Part shown: positions 17,281-27,413 of the stretch, one piece after another
Layout of the letters: each line of letters opens with the position of its first letter
How positions within the stretch are numbered: the first letter of the stretch is position 1
Source of the DNA: an uncultured Collinsella sp.
GTDB taxonomy: Bacteria > Actinomycetota > Coriobacteriia > Coriobacteriales > Coriobacteriaceae
Length of the DNA: 64,000 nucleotides
Reading direction: 5' to 3'
Assembly: GCA_958413895.1 (NCBI GenBank)
Contig: CATYVQ010000006.1
Location: 59,130 to 123,129 of the forward strand
Notes under the pieces: model-generated
Database searches by the model: none
What the model was told of the DNA's origin: nothing
Seen by the model: only the letters and a program-made list of their open reading frames with translations
Made by a program: the position numbers and the translations under genes

Positions 17281-17979
17281 CTACAGATCGCGTACTCGAT
17301 AAACCTTGGTGCTGACGGTGCAGCTGATTGCGCATAGTGCGAGCGCCAGTACGGCAATTCCTGCACACAGACAGCCAAGGACGGCAGGATCGGGATTCGC
17401 CCCGGCAATCGACATAAGCCAGTTGCTGATGGGGTTGGAGGAACTCAGCATTGCCATGGTGCCGCAGCCAAACAGGGCAAACAGGCCAAGGGATAGGCGC
17501 AGCGCCTCCATGTGTCCAAATCGGAAGAACAGCGGCTGTGTCAAGAATACCATCATGAGGGAGATGAGCATCGATGCCGCCGAGGCGGTTGCGATTTCAA
17601 AGATCGTCTGGCATGTCGAAGGGATGCCCATGGGGTCGAAGAGCGGAAGGACGAGGATGTTCAGAAGCGTAGCCGCGCATGCCATGACGACCGAGAAGAC
17701 AACGATGCACAGGTAGCGTGCGCAAATAATGTCTTTGCGCGAGAAGGGCAACGTTGCTCGATAACGCTCCCAGCCGTTTTGGTTATCGTAGCCAGCTAGC
17801 GAGTTCATGATTATGATGGGCGACATTGCGCTGACCGCACAGGCGCCGGCGCTCATGCCGGAATCGCCATCCGACGCGTTGGCAAGGGTCAGCACGACAA
17901 AGATGAATAGGCCGACGCCCGTGATGCTCGGGATGAGCGTACGAACGATGGCGAGCTCGGACATAAAGGCGCGTTTCAT
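17281..17979 (-). CDS. ABC-2 type transporter permease
   Basis: 232 residues with six hydrophobic segments in the ABC-2 pattern and a first cytoplasmic loop containing NGWERYRATLPFSRKDIICARY, common in bacitracin/lantibiotic-type exporters of the YtrC or BcrB style. Its start overlaps the end of the ATPase gene by 4 bp, so the two are translationally coupled. Together with the upstream GntR gene it forms a YtrA-like operon. The exported substrate is unknown; cell-wall antibiotics are one possibility. Confidence 0.85.
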   Translation of the reverse strand: MKRAFMSELAIVRTLIPSITGVGLFIFVVLTLANASDGDSGMSAGACAVSAMSPIIIMNSLAGYDNQNGWERYRATLPFSRKDIICARYLCIVVFSVVMACAATLLNILVLPLFDPMGIPSTCQTIFEIATASAASMLISLMMVFLTQPLFFRFGHMEALRLSLGLFALFGCGTMAMLSSSNPISNWLMSIAGANPDPAVLGCLCAGIAVLALALCAISCTVSTKVYRVRDL

Positions 17980-18857
17980 TTCGAAGCCCCTTTCAGCATG
18001 AGGCGAAGATAGTCATCAATGGTTGCCCGATCGCAGGGAATCTCGGGAAAGGCCTCGAGCGTATCGCGACGGTTGGGCACGAGCACGTCCACGCTGTAGG
18101 CGTGGTGGACGGCACGGGCGCCTTCGACGCAAGCCATAAACTCGGCGGCCTGCGCTTGGGTGCAGTGGGCGATCCCGGCTCGGTCGGTAATGTCCTCGCG
18201 CGGCAGGTCAAACACAATCGAACCGTTATCGATGCAGATGACGCGGTCGGCGGCGCGATCGAGGTCGGATGTAATGTGGCTCGAGAGCAGCACGCTGTGC
18301 TGGCCGTCGGCGACAAAAGCAAGCAGCTCATCGAGCAGTTCCTCGCGTGCCATGGGATCGAGGCCCGCGGTGGCTTCGTCCAAAACGAGCAGTTCGGCCT
18401 TGTGACTGAGTGCGCAGACAAGTTGCAGCTTCATGCCCATACCGCGGGAGAGGTCCTTGACCTTTGCCTTGGGATCGAGGCCAAATCGGTTGATGAGGCT
18501 AGCGAAGGTGTCGTGGCTCCAGGTGGGGTACGCCGGGCTTACGAGTGCCTCAACTTCGGTCACCTTGAGCGTGGAAGGGAAGGGGCACGTGTCCAGCACG
18601 AGGCCGACACGGGCACGTAGACAACGCTGTGTCTCATCGGGCGCATCGGCGCCACAGCGCTGCCCAAACAGGCGCACCTCGCCGGCATCGAGCTTTATAA
18701 GCCCGAGAGCAGCTCGAATCGTCGTTGTTTTGCCAGCACCGTTGGCACCAACAAAGCCGACGATCTGGCCAGGCTCCACGGCAAGCGTGACGTCGCGCAG
18801 TGAAAAGCGGTCGCTTACAGTGCGTGAGATGCCTTTGAGTTCAAGCAAGTTTTGCAT
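17976..18857 (-). CDS. ABC transporter ATP-binding protein
   Basis: 293 residues: Walker A GANGAGKTT (near 37-45), Q-loop region, signature LSRGMGMKLQL (near 136), Walker B LLVLDEATAGLDP, and an H-loop His in LLSSHITSD. A C-terminal extension of about 70 residues follows the nucleotide-binding domain. It pairs with the overlapping ABC-2 permease. The layout GntR, ATPase, permease matches exporters induced by envelope stress. A likely ribosome binding site (AAGAAAGG) precedes the ATG. Confidence 0.92.
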   Translation of the reverse strand: MQNLLELKGISRTVSDRFSLRDVTLAVEPGQIVGFVGANGAGKTTTIRAALGLIKLDAGEVRLFGQRCGADAPDETQRCLRARVGLVLDTCPFPSTLKVTEVEALVSPAYPTWSHDTFASLINRFGLDPKAKVKDLSRGMGMKLQLVCALSHKAELLVLDEATAGLDPMAREELLDELLAFVADGQHSVLLSSHITSDLDRAADRVICIDNGSIVFDLPREDITDRAGIAHCTQAQAAEFMACVEGARAVHHAYSVDVLVPNRRDTLEAFPEIPCDRATIDDYLRLMLKGASK

Positions 18858-18880
18858 GGTATAGCCTTTCTTGCAGATGG

Positions 18881-19261
18881 CTACTGCATGGTATCGGGGG
18901 CTACCAGGTCGAGCATTTCGTGCAGCTTGTCGCGCGTGACGCCCAAGGCTTCGGCTTGGCTTGCCGCTTTCGCAAGCAGCTCTTCGATATGGCAGAGCTG
19001 GTTTTCACGCAAGAGCTCCTGGTTGCCCTCGGCGACAAAACAGCCCTTGCCCTGCACGGTGCAGATAAACCCGAGCTGCTCCAGGTCGGCGTAGGCGCGC
19101 TTGGTGGTGATGACGCTCACGCCAAGATCGCTCGCGAGTGCACGGATGCTGGGGAGTTTTGCTCCCGCGGCGAGCGTGCCCGATAAGATCTGAGCTTTGA
19201 CTTGCGAGGTTATCTGCTCGTAGATGGGCTTGTCGCTCGAATTGGATAGGATGATGTCCAC
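18881..19261 (-). CDS. GntR-family repressor (YtrA type)
   Basis: 126 residues: a winged-helix GntR head (YEQITSQVKAQILSGTLAAGAKLPSIRALASDLGVS...) and only a short helical tail of about 50 residues, as in the YtrA subfamily. It is the first gene of the operon with the ABC ATPase and permease and probably represses it; the signal is unknown. A dyad at 19289-19322 upstream is the best operator candidate. Confidence 0.9.
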   Translation of the reverse strand: MDIILSNSSDKPIYEQITSQVKAQILSGTLAAGAKLPSIRALASDLGVSVITTKRAYADLEQLGFICTVQGKGCFVAEGNQELLRENQLCHIEELLAKAASQAEALGVTRDKLHEMLDLVAPDTMQ

Positions 19262-19288
19262 AGCGGCTCCTTAGCTGTTGGGCTACAC

Positions 19289-19322
19289 GTGTATATAACC
19301 GGTAAGCACAGTATATATACAC
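19289..19322. promoter_or_regulatory. Candidate GntR operator
   Basis: Perfect 9-bp inverted repeat GTGTATATA ... TATATACAC with a 16-bp spacer, 27 bp upstream of the GntR start. The AT-rich arms also offer -10-like sequences for the minus strand, so binding could block RNA polymerase. YtrA-type regulators are known to bind such dyads in their own promoters. Confidence 0.65.
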
Positions 19323-19372
19323 TATGCACAGTTATGCAAGAGGCAAATACGGATTGTCCGCTCGTTCGTTCA

Positions 19373-19668
19373 TCTCAATCTGTAACATCTGGAACCGATT
19401 TGGACGGCTAGCTGTTACAGATTGAGATTTTGCTGGCGGGCCCCACCTGGTTGTCTCAATCTGTAACAACTGGAGAAGATTTTGGCTGCTAGATGTTACA
19501 GATCGAGACATTGGCCACCCGTCTATCCTTATATCTCAATCTGTAACAGATGGACCCGTTTTGAGTGGTTAGATGTTACAGATCGAGATCTTTCTGGGAC
19601 GCCCACCTGTTTGTCTAAATCTGTAACAGGTAGAGGTTCAAAAACCGTCTAGATGTTACAGATCGAGA
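19373..19668. repeat. Array of eight alternating 15-bp inverted repeats
   Basis: Four 55-bp units (19373-19427, 19454-19508, 19534-19588, 19614-19668) each start TCTCAATCTGTAACA and end with its inverse (TGTTACAGATTGAGA or TGTTACAGATCGAGA). Each unit encloses exactly 25 bp of differing sequence, and units are separated by 25-26 bp. The motif therefore recurs every 40 bp in alternating orientation over about 300 bp, between the GntR operon and prfC. The fourth unit has one change in its left arm. No coding capacity. Possibly a protein-binding array or a set of dispersed hairpins; unlike CRISPR, repeats are only 15 bp and alternate in direction. Confidence 0.85.
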
Positions 19669-19812
19669 CAAACTGCTGCGGAGTGCCGCCATCGACTGCT
19701 ACCTAGGCCCCAACTGATGAATTTGTCCTGATAGGCGCCCTAGAGCGAGATTTCACGGCTACAATAGTACGGTTACAACGACGTAATGCACTCAATGCAA
19801 GAAAGGATCCGC

Positions 19813-21426
<1,614 letters not shown>

Positions 21427-21432
21427 CGCATC

Positions 21433-21462
21433 GGCGCGGTGGCCCTGCGGGGCTGCCGCGCC
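21433..21462 (+). terminator. Possible terminator of prfC
   Basis: GGCGCGG pairs with CCGCGCC around a 16-base GC-rich loop, followed by GTTTGCTT. The T-tract is short; moderate support. Confidence 0.5.
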
Positions 21463-21468
21463 GTTTGC

Positions 21469-21497
21469 TTGCCTGATGCCGTGTGAGCGGCTATTAT
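21469..21497 (+). promoter_or_regulatory. Promoter of VUT transporter
   Basis: TTGCCT and TATTAT separated by exactly 17 bp, giving a predicted start near 21504 and a leader of about 79 nt before the ATG. This is one of the clearest sigma-A type promoters in the window. Confidence 0.65.
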
Positions 21498-21526
21498 ACC
21501 CACCGTCGTCTCAAGACCGGGGCGTC

Positions 21527-21555
21527 CGAGCAGTTCGGGTCCGATATCCTGCTCG
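21527..21555 (+). promoter_or_regulatory. Leader hairpin upstream of VUT transporter
   Basis: CGAGCAG pairs with CTGCTCG around a 15-base loop; an A/C-rich stretch (TTAAACCTAAAACCAAAGGAG) then runs into the ribosome binding site. VUT/YhhQ transporters of queuosine precursors are often under preQ1 riboswitches, which use an A-rich tail near the Shine-Dalgarno. I cannot match a known preQ1 class with confidence. Confidence 0.35.
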
Positions 21556-21582
21556 TTAAACCTAAAACCAAAGGAGTACATA

Positions 21583-22305
21583 ATGATCAAGAAGGTCATG
21601 GAGGACTACAAGGTCCTGTTGCGGAGCATTCCCGCGGCAACGGTTTCGCTGTTTTTCGTGAGCGTCATCATGATGAACCTGCTGGCCAACAAAGAGCTTA
21701 TCAGCCTGCCGTATCTGGCACTCGATTGCGGCTTTGTGGTGAGCTGGGTTTCGTTTTTGTGCCAGGACATGATCTGCAAGCGCTTTGGCGCCAAGGCATC
21801 CATCAAAATCTCTATCCTCGCGCTGCTGGTCAACCTGGCCGTGAGCCTGTGCTTTTGGGCATGCTCGCTCACGCCCGGTATGTGGGGCGCCTACTACGAC
21901 ACCGGCATGATCGAGGTCAACACCGCCCTTAACGCCACCATCGGCGGCACCTGGTACGTGGTGCTGGGCTCTTCGCTGGCAATGCTCGTTTCTGCCGTGG
22001 TTAACTCCACGCTCAACCAGTCGCTCGGCCGCATGCTCAAAAAGAATAACTTTGCGAGCTTCGCCTTCCGCTCCTATGTGTCCACGGGTGTTGGCCAGTT
22101 TATCGACAACTTGGTCTTTGCCATTGTGGTGAGCCACACGTTCTTTGGTTGGACCTGGGTGCAGGTCCTTATGTGCTCGCTGACCGGCGCTGTTGCCGAG
22201 CTGCTGTGCGAGGTTTTCCTGAGCCCCGTGGGCTACAAGGTCGTGCGCGGCTGGGAGCGCGAGAATGTGGGCTCCGAGTACCTCGAGCGCCACGCAACCG
22301 CCTAA
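21583..22305 (+). CDS. VUT-family membrane transporter (queuosine precursor type)
   Basis: 240 residues with six hydrophobic segments, beginning MIKKVMEDYKVLLRSIPA after AAAGGAG. The patterns FVVSWVSFLCQDMICKRFG and STGVGQFIDNLVFAIVVS place it in the VUT_1 (YhhQ-related) family. E. coli YhhQ imports queuosine precursors such as preQ0/preQ1; other members are energy-coupling substrate binders. The exact substrate here is uncertain. The SDR gene starts 9 bp after the stop with its own AAGGAG, indicating one operon. Confidence 0.85.
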   Translation: MIKKVMEDYKVLLRSIPAATVSLFFVSVIMMNLLANKELISLPYLALDCGFVVSWVSFLCQDMICKRFGAKASIKISILALLVNLAVSLCFWACSLTPGMWGAYYDTGMIEVNTALNATIGGTWYVVLGSSLAMLVSAVVNSTLNQSLGRMLKKNNFASFAFRSYVSTGVGQFIDNLVFAIVVSHTFFGWTWVQVLMCSLTGAVAELLCEVFLSPVGYKVVRGWERENVGSEYLERHATA

Positions 22306-22314
22306 GGAGCAAGT

Positions 22315-22995
22315 ATGCGGGTTTTGATCACGGGCGCTTCGGGCGGTATCGGAGCCGCATGCGTGCAGCGCTTTTTGGACGAGGGCCACGAGGTCGTGGG
22401 CTTTGATCTGCTGCCGGCGGTGATCGAACACGAGCGCTACCGCCATCTGATCGTTGATGTTCGCGAGCCGGACGCGTTTCCAGACGATCTTGAACCCCAG
22501 GTGATCGTGAACGTTGCCGGTACGCAGGATTCGGCTGACGACATCGCCGCCAACCTGTATGGCACCATCAACGTGACCGAGCGCTACGCCTTTGCGGGGG
22601 AGGGGCTTGCCGCCAAGCCGGCGCCGGCTATCAAATCCGTGGTCAATGTGGGGTCGGCGAGCGGGCATACGGGATCGGAGTTTCCTGCCTATGCTGCCAG
22701 CAAGGGCGGCGTTATCGCCTACACCAAGAACCTTGCAAACCGCCTGGCACCGCAGGCCATCGCCAACAGTGTGGACCCGGGCGGCGTTATCACGCCGCTC
22801 AACCGTTGCGTGATGGAAGACGAACACCTGTGGAACCAGATTATGGAGCTCACGCCGCTTAAGCGCTGGGCCACCGCCCAAGAGATCGCCGAGTGGATCT
22901 ACTTTGTGGGCGTGACCAACCGGTTTATGACCGGGCAGAGTCTGCTAATCGATGGCGGCGAGGCCGGCCGCACACAATTTATTTGGCCCGAATAG
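22315..22995 (+). CDS. Short-chain dehydrogenase/reductase
   Basis: 226-residue Rossmann oxidoreductase. It has TGASGGIG (NAD(P)-binding), NVAGTQDS, a catalytic Ser in VGSASG, and the YAASKGG motif with catalytic Tyr and Lys. The C-terminal DGGEAGRTQF matches classical SDRs of the 3-oxoacyl-ACP reductase type, although it is shorter than FabG because of a reduced central region. An Asp after the second strand (FDLL) suggests NAD rather than NADP. Substrate unknown. Cotranscribed with the VUT transporter. Confidence 0.85.
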   Translation: MRVLITGASGGIGAACVQRFLDEGHEVVGFDLLPAVIEHERYRHLIVDVREPDAFPDDLEPQVIVNVAGTQDSADDIAANLYGTINVTERYAFAGEGLAAKPAPAIKSVVNVGSASGHTGSEFPAYAASKGGVIAYTKNLANRLAPQAIANSVDPGGVITPLNRCVMEDEHLWNQIMELTPLKRWATAQEIAEWIYFVGVTNRFMTGQSLLIDGGEAGRTQFIWPE

Positions 22996-23032
22996 AAAAC
23001 GCGCCCGATGGAAAGCCGTCGGGTGCGTTTTT
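22996..23032 (+). terminator. Intrinsic terminator after SDR
   Basis: AAAACGCGCCCGA pairs with TCGGGTGCGTTTT (one G-U) around a 10-base loop, with a T-run at the end, starting at the base after the stop codon. The arms' A and T tails allow it to work for the convergent ung gene as well. Confidence 0.85.
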
Positions 23033-23045
23033 GATGTATCGACTT

Positions 23046-23771
23046 CTAGCCGAGGCAAGTCCAGTTGACGGGGGTCGAGCCGTGTTGTTCGAGTAGCCGA
23101 TTGGCTGCCGAGAAGGGACGCGATCCCATAAAAGCAGGGAGTTCTGCCGTGGCGCGGTTGGCCGAAAGCGGCGAGGGGTGCGTGGAGGCCAGGCAGAACT
23201 TGTCGGTTGCCTTGCCCGCGTCAGTTGCGACGAGCTTGCCCTCGACCATCTGCTGGGCAAAGCGGCCCCATGCCAAAAAGACTACCGGCTGGGGCAGCTG
23301 ACAGCAGCGTTCGATAACGTAGTCGGTGAGCGTGCTCCAGCCCAGTTTGGCGTGCGAGTTGGCGGCATGCTCGCGCACGGTGAGCGTAGTGTTGAGGAGC
23401 AGGACGCCCTGTTGTGCCCATGGGGTTAGGTCTCCCGTGGCGGGAATGGGACAACCCAGATCGGCTTTGAGTTCCTTGTAAATGTTGCGCAGGCTCGGCG
23501 GCAACTTGGTTTGCGTCGCGGGGACCGAGAACGACAGCCCCATTGCCTGGTTGGGTCCGTGATAGGGGTCTTGACCCAAGATGACAACCTTGACCTGGTC
23601 GGCCGGCGTGTAGGCGAGGGCATTGAGGATGTCGTCTTGTGCCGGGTAGATAGTCTGCTCGGCACGCAAAAGGGCGATGCGCTCGAGCAGCTGGTTCGTA
23701 GTGTCACGTACCGGCTGCGGTGCATCGCCCAACCAAGTTGCTATGTTGCGGTCGCGGGTCGCGGCGTCCAT
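23046..23771 (-). CDS. ung: Uracil-DNA glycosylase, family 1
   Basis: 241 residues. Diagnostic motifs are the water-activating loop GQDPYHGP (residues 65-72), LLLNTTLTV, VFLAWGRFAQ and the DNA-intercalation loop HPSPLSA. It removes uracil from DNA in base excision repair. AAAGGAGCCCC precedes the ATG. Length and order of motifs are normal. Confidence 0.96.
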   Translation of the reverse strand: MDAATRDRNIATWLGDAPQPVRDTTNQLLERIALLRAEQTIYPAQDDILNALAYTPADQVKVVILGQDPYHGPNQAMGLSFSVPATQTKLPPSLRNIYKELKADLGCPIPATGDLTPWAQQGVLLLNTTLTVREHAANSHAKLGWSTLTDYVIERCCQLPQPVVFLAWGRFAQQMVEGKLVATDAGKATDKFCLASTHPSPLSANRATAELPAFMGSRPFSAANRLLEQHGSTPVNWTCLG

Positions 23772-23859
23772 GGGGCTCCTTTACGTCAGATGCTCTGTTT
23801 GCATCTATTGTAAAGGCGCACCGGAGACCTTTATGCCGCGGCCGTATGAGGAGTAGTGT

Positions 23860-24762
23860 CTACGAGACGTGCTCGGGCGCTCCCGCCATGCGAGCCTGTC
23901 CATGTGCGCGGAGGAGCGGAAGCTCGACGGTTGCCACCATGACGCCGCTGAGGATGAGTGCAGCGCCAAAGAAGGCGATGGGGCTCAGAACCTCGCCGAC
24001 CAGGAAGAACGAGAAGACGGCGGAGCAGACCGGCTCGAGCGAGAAGGCGAAGCCGGTGGTCTCGGCGGGCACGTGGGGCTGCACGAGCGTTTGGGTGATA
24101 AAGCCGTAGGCAGAGCAGATGAGTGCGAGTGCGACGACGACCACGACCTCGCTGGGCGTGCTGGGAAGTGTGAAACCGCCAAAGACGCATGCGGCAATGC
24201 CCGAGAACAGGCCGCCAAAGCCCAGCTGCCAAACGCCCAGGGACAGCGGATCGACTTCTTCGACAAACCGCTTGGCGACAATGATGTGTCCGGCGTAGAC
24301 AAAGGCGGAGAGCAGCATGATGAGCGCGCCCGGGTTCAGGCTGGTGAAGTCGGCGCCCGAGAGCAGCAACATACCGCAGGTGACGATGGCGGTGCCGACG
24401 AGCACTTTGCGCTCGGGGGCGCGGCGCAGCAGGGCGGCGTTGGCAAACGGCACGATCACGACCGTCAGGCTCTGCAAAAAGCCGGCAGTGGAGGCAGAGG
24501 TGAGGCTGGAGCCCAGGCACATGCGGGTGAGCTCGGTTGCCATAATGGCGCCGATGATGGCGGCACGGACCATAAGGTCGCGGTTGATGCGGAAAGCGCG
24601 CTTGTGGAAGAGCAGCAGGCAGACCACAAAGGCGATGATGCAGCGTAGCGCGACGATGCTCGTGGCGTTCATGCTGTCCATGCCGATCTTCATGAGGGGA
24701 TACGAAAAGCCCCATGCGACGGGAACGGAAAATGAGAGCGCGATTGCTTTTTTGCGATCCAT
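23860..24762 (-). CDS. EamA/DMT-superfamily transporter
   Basis: 300 residues with ten hydrophobic segments in two EamA repeats; the first begins AIALSFSVPVAWGFSYPLMKIG, the second ALIMLLSAFVYAGHIIVAK. Members export amino acids or other metabolites. It is divergent from a LysR gene, and a dyad with the T-N11-A pattern lies between them, so LysR control is likely. A second EamA/LysR pair of the same layout is at 58.6-60.5 kb. Start preceded by AAAAGGAG. Confidence 0.9.
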   Translation of the reverse strand: MDRKKAIALSFSVPVAWGFSYPLMKIGMDSMNATSIVALRCIIAFVVCLLLFHKRAFRINRDLMVRAAIIGAIMATELTRMCLGSSLTSASTAGFLQSLTVVIVPFANAALLRRAPERKVLVGTAIVTCGMLLLSGADFTSLNPGALIMLLSAFVYAGHIIVAKRFVEEVDPLSLGVWQLGFGGLFSGIAACVFGGFTLPSTPSEVVVVVALALICSAYGFITQTLVQPHVPAETTGFAFSLEPVCSAVFSFFLVGEVLSPIAFFGAALILSGVMVATVELPLLRAHGQARMAGAPEHVS

Positions 24763-24842
24763 GGGACTCCTTTTGTTACAGAACGGTTTCGCAAAAAGGA
24801 TTCTGCTCCCAGATGTGGATGTAGTAAAGCGAATGTATCTTC

Positions 24843-24861
24843 AGTATGATTAAGAAATACT
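24843..24861. promoter_or_regulatory. Candidate LysR-type box (EamA/LysR intergenic)
   Basis: AGTAT and ATACT with a 9-bp spacer; the T at 24847 and A at 24859 fit T-N11-A. It lies between the divergent transporter and regulator genes, where LysR proteins usually bind. Confidence 0.5.
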
Positions 24862-24920
24862 AATGTATGCAGAAAAAGCCCTGGCAAAACGTTTTACGGC
24901 TTCATTGATGTGGAGGCACG

Positions 24921-25787
24921 ATGGCATCGCGGTATCAGATTGTTTGCATGGTGGTCGATCGCGGCAGTCTTAAGGGCGCGGCGGACGAGCTGGGTTATAC
25001 GCAAAGCGCGGTGAGCCAGGCCGTCAAGGCGCTCGAGCGTGAGCTGGGCACCACGCTTATCGAGCGCGGTAAGCAGGGTGTGTCGCTTACGCGCGATGGC
25101 AAACAGTACCTGCCGTATTTGCGACAGATTGTGACTGCCGAGGCTGAGCTCGAGGGCAAGCGCCAGGAACTGCTGGGGCTTTCGTCGACTGATATTCGCA
25201 TTGCGACGTTTACCAACGTGAGCCGTACTGTGTTGCCGCGCGTGATCCGCGACTTTGGTGCGCTGCACCCGGGCGTACGCTTTACCCTCAAGCAGGGCGA
25301 TTACACGCGCAACGCTCAATGGGTGCACGATGGCGTGGTTGATTTTTGTTTTACGGCGCGCGGATTTACCACCGGGCTCGAGAAGCGCGTGGTCTATCAC
25401 GACGAGTTGGTAGCATTGTTGCCGGCCGCGCATCCGCTGACGGCAAAGGAAAAGGTGACACTCGCCGACCTGGCGTCCGAGCCGTTTGTGCTGCTGGATG
25501 AGGGCGAACAGAGTCTGGTGCTCGATGCATTTGCGGCGCATGAGCTGTCGCCGCATGTGACGAGCGAGGTCACCGACGACTACACCATCATGGCGATGGT
25601 GGAGGAGGGCCTAGGCGTGAGTATGCTATATCGCCGTACCGTTGAGGGCATGCGGGCCGATATTCGCGTACGTCCCATCGTGCATGCTCCCTCGCGCGAC
25701 GTAGTGGCGGCTTGGCGCAGCTGGGACACCATGCCCATCGCCACGAGGCGCTTTATCGACTATATGAGCTCGCATATTGTCAATTAA
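24921..25787 (+). CDS. LysR-family transcriptional regulator
   Basis: 288 residues: an N-terminal winged helix (MASRYQIVCMVVDRGSLKGAADELGYTQSAVSQAVKALE) and a periplasmic-binding-like effector domain with IRIATFTNVSRTVLPRVI and a late DDYTIMAMVEEGLGVSML. The latter is shared with the LysR protein at 59.6 kb (DDYAIMAMVEDGLGVSIL), so the two are close paralogues. It probably controls the divergent EamA transporter. GTGGAGGCACG precedes the ATG. Confidence 0.93.
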   Translation: MASRYQIVCMVVDRGSLKGAADELGYTQSAVSQAVKALERELGTTLIERGKQGVSLTRDGKQYLPYLRQIVTAEAELEGKRQELLGLSSTDIRIATFTNVSRTVLPRVIRDFGALHPGVRFTLKQGDYTRNAQWVHDGVVDFCFTARGFTTGLEKRVVYHDELVALLPAAHPLTAKEKVTLADLASEPFVLLDEGEQSLVLDAFAAHELSPHVTSEVTDDYTIMAMVEEGLGVSMLYRRTVEGMRADIRVRPIVHAPSRDVVAAWRSWDTMPIATRRFIDYMSSHIVN

Positions 25788-25814
25788 TGACTGGCGTGGC
25801 GTTGAGTGCGGTGT

Positions 25815-27197
25815 TTAGCGGGCTGTCGCTTTGGCTTGGGTGGCGCGATAGGTGCGTGCCGGGTGGCAGAGTAGTACCGCCACGACCATAAAGAACGCCG
25901 TGGTGCCCAGGCTGATGGGGTAGACCATCATGATGTTCGCAAAGGTGCGGAAGTGCGGGAACACGCAGAACACCCAATAGAAGCGGATGCCGCAGACGCA
26001 GATCATGGTGATGAGGGCGGGCGTGAGCGAGATACCAAAGCCGCGCAGGTAGCCTGACATGTTTTCGTAGAACATGCTAAAGGCGTACGCCGGGAAGATC
26101 GAGCACACGCGGATATAGCCGATCGAGACGATGTTGGGATCGCTGTTGAACAGCGACAAGATCTCACGCCCCAGGCCGACAATAACGATAATTGTGGTGA
26201 GCGCGACGATACCGCCTTCGACAAGGCAGACCTTGAGCGTCTTGGTACAGCGGTCGATCTGACGGGCACCGTGATTTTGTCCCACAAAGGTAGTGCAAGC
26301 CTGGCTAAAGCTGTTGAGCAGGTTGTAGCACACGTACTCCAGGCTCATGGCGGCGCTCGATGCCGCCATGACCTCGGTGCCCAGGCTGTTGATGGCGGAC
26401 TGGATGATGATGTTGGCGACGGCAAAGACAGCGCTTTGGATGCCGGCGGGCAGGCCGATCTTAACGATGCGCTTGAGGGCGACGGGGTCGATAGCCAGGT
26501 CGCGCGGGGTGACGCGGACGACGGAGTCGGTCTTGAGCAGGCGAATAAAGAGCGTAGCGGCGCTGACGGTGTAGGCGATGGCGGTGGCGATGGCGACGCC
26601 CGCGACGCCCCAGTGGAGTACGGGGACAAAGATGAGGTCCAGGCCAATGTTGAGGACGGTGGACACGGCAAGCGCCTGCAGCGGCATGCGGGTGATGCCG
26701 ACGGAGCGGAAAATCGCGGCCTCAAAGTTGTAGAGCAAAATCGAGGGCATGCTGAGCAAAAAGACACGTAGGTAGAGTGAAGCGAGCGGCATGGTCTCGG
26801 CGGGAACGTTGAGCGCGGCGAGCATGGGCTCGGCAAAGACCTCGCCCAGGGCGATGACGACAAAGCCCACGAGCGCCATTAAAATCGAGGTATGGACGGC
26901 GCGTTTGACCATGTTCTGATCGTTGCGGCCGATGGCGTTGGCGATGACCACGTTGGAGCCAAGCGACATGCCTATAAACAGGTTGAGCATAAGACTGGTA
27001 AGCGGAACATTGGAGCCGACCGCTGCCATGGCGAGGGTTCCCTGGTCGCCCGAGAAGTTACCGATGATGACCGTGGCGATGAGGTTCGACAGCTGCTCCA
27101 AGATGCTCGTGGCGGCCACGGGGAAGGCGAACAGGGGGATATTGCGCCACAGCGAGCCGGTGGTCATGTCAATGTGCTTAGATACGGTGTCAGCCAT
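25815..27197 (-). CDS. MATE-family multidrug/sodium antiporter
   Basis: 460 residues, about 12 membrane segments in two MatE repeats: NIPLFAFPVAATSILEQLSN at the N terminus and the second repeat opening IVKIGLPAGIQSAVFAVANI near 215. NorM/DinF-like exporters use Na+ or H+ gradients to expel cationic drugs. GAGAGC lies before the ATG. The ligand is not predictable. Confidence 0.93.
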   Translation of the reverse strand: MADTVSKHIDMTTGSLWRNIPLFAFPVAATSILEQLSNLIATVIIGNFSGDQGTLAMAAVGSNVPLTSLMLNLFIGMSLGSNVVIANAIGRNDQNMVKRAVHTSILMALVGFVVIALGEVFAEPMLAALNVPAETMPLASLYLRVFLLSMPSILLYNFEAAIFRSVGITRMPLQALAVSTVLNIGLDLIFVPVLHWGVAGVAIATAIAYTVSAATLFIRLLKTDSVVRVTPRDLAIDPVALKRIVKIGLPAGIQSAVFAVANIIIQSAINSLGTEVMAASSAAMSLEYVCYNLLNSFSQACTTFVGQNHGARQIDRCTKTLKVCLVEGGIVALTTIIVIVGLGREILSLFNSDPNIVSIGYIRVCSIFPAYAFSMFYENMSGYLRGFGISLTPALITMICVCGIRFYWVFCVFPHFRTFANIMMVYPISLGTTAFFMVVAVLLCHPARTYRATQAKATAR

Positions 27198-27326
27198 ATG
27201 CTCTCAATCTCTAATATGCTCTTTCGTGCTTATTTGCGCAGATGATGATACTCCTAATGCAACCAGTCGGCACGTAGGGACGTTCCTTTTCTGCCGGCAG
27301 CTGGGGACACTCCTTATCTCTTCTAA

Positions 27327-27357
27327 CTAGTCATTCAAGAACGTCCCCAATGACTAG
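27327..27357. repeat. Family 2 palindrome (single copy)
   Basis: CTAGTCATT and AATGACTAG flank CAAGAACGTCCCC. Same sequence as the right half of the cluster at 14637-14696. It lies between the divergent MATE and rlmA genes. Confidence 0.8.
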
Positions 27358-27413
27358 GCGGGGAAGGCGTGCGACAATGGTGGGCGTTGTGTTGTTCGCG
27401 CTAAGGAGTTGCC

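Noticed and set aside
19373..19668. CRISPR array
   Set aside because: Repeats are only 15 bp and alternate in orientation, there are only four units and no cas genes in the window.
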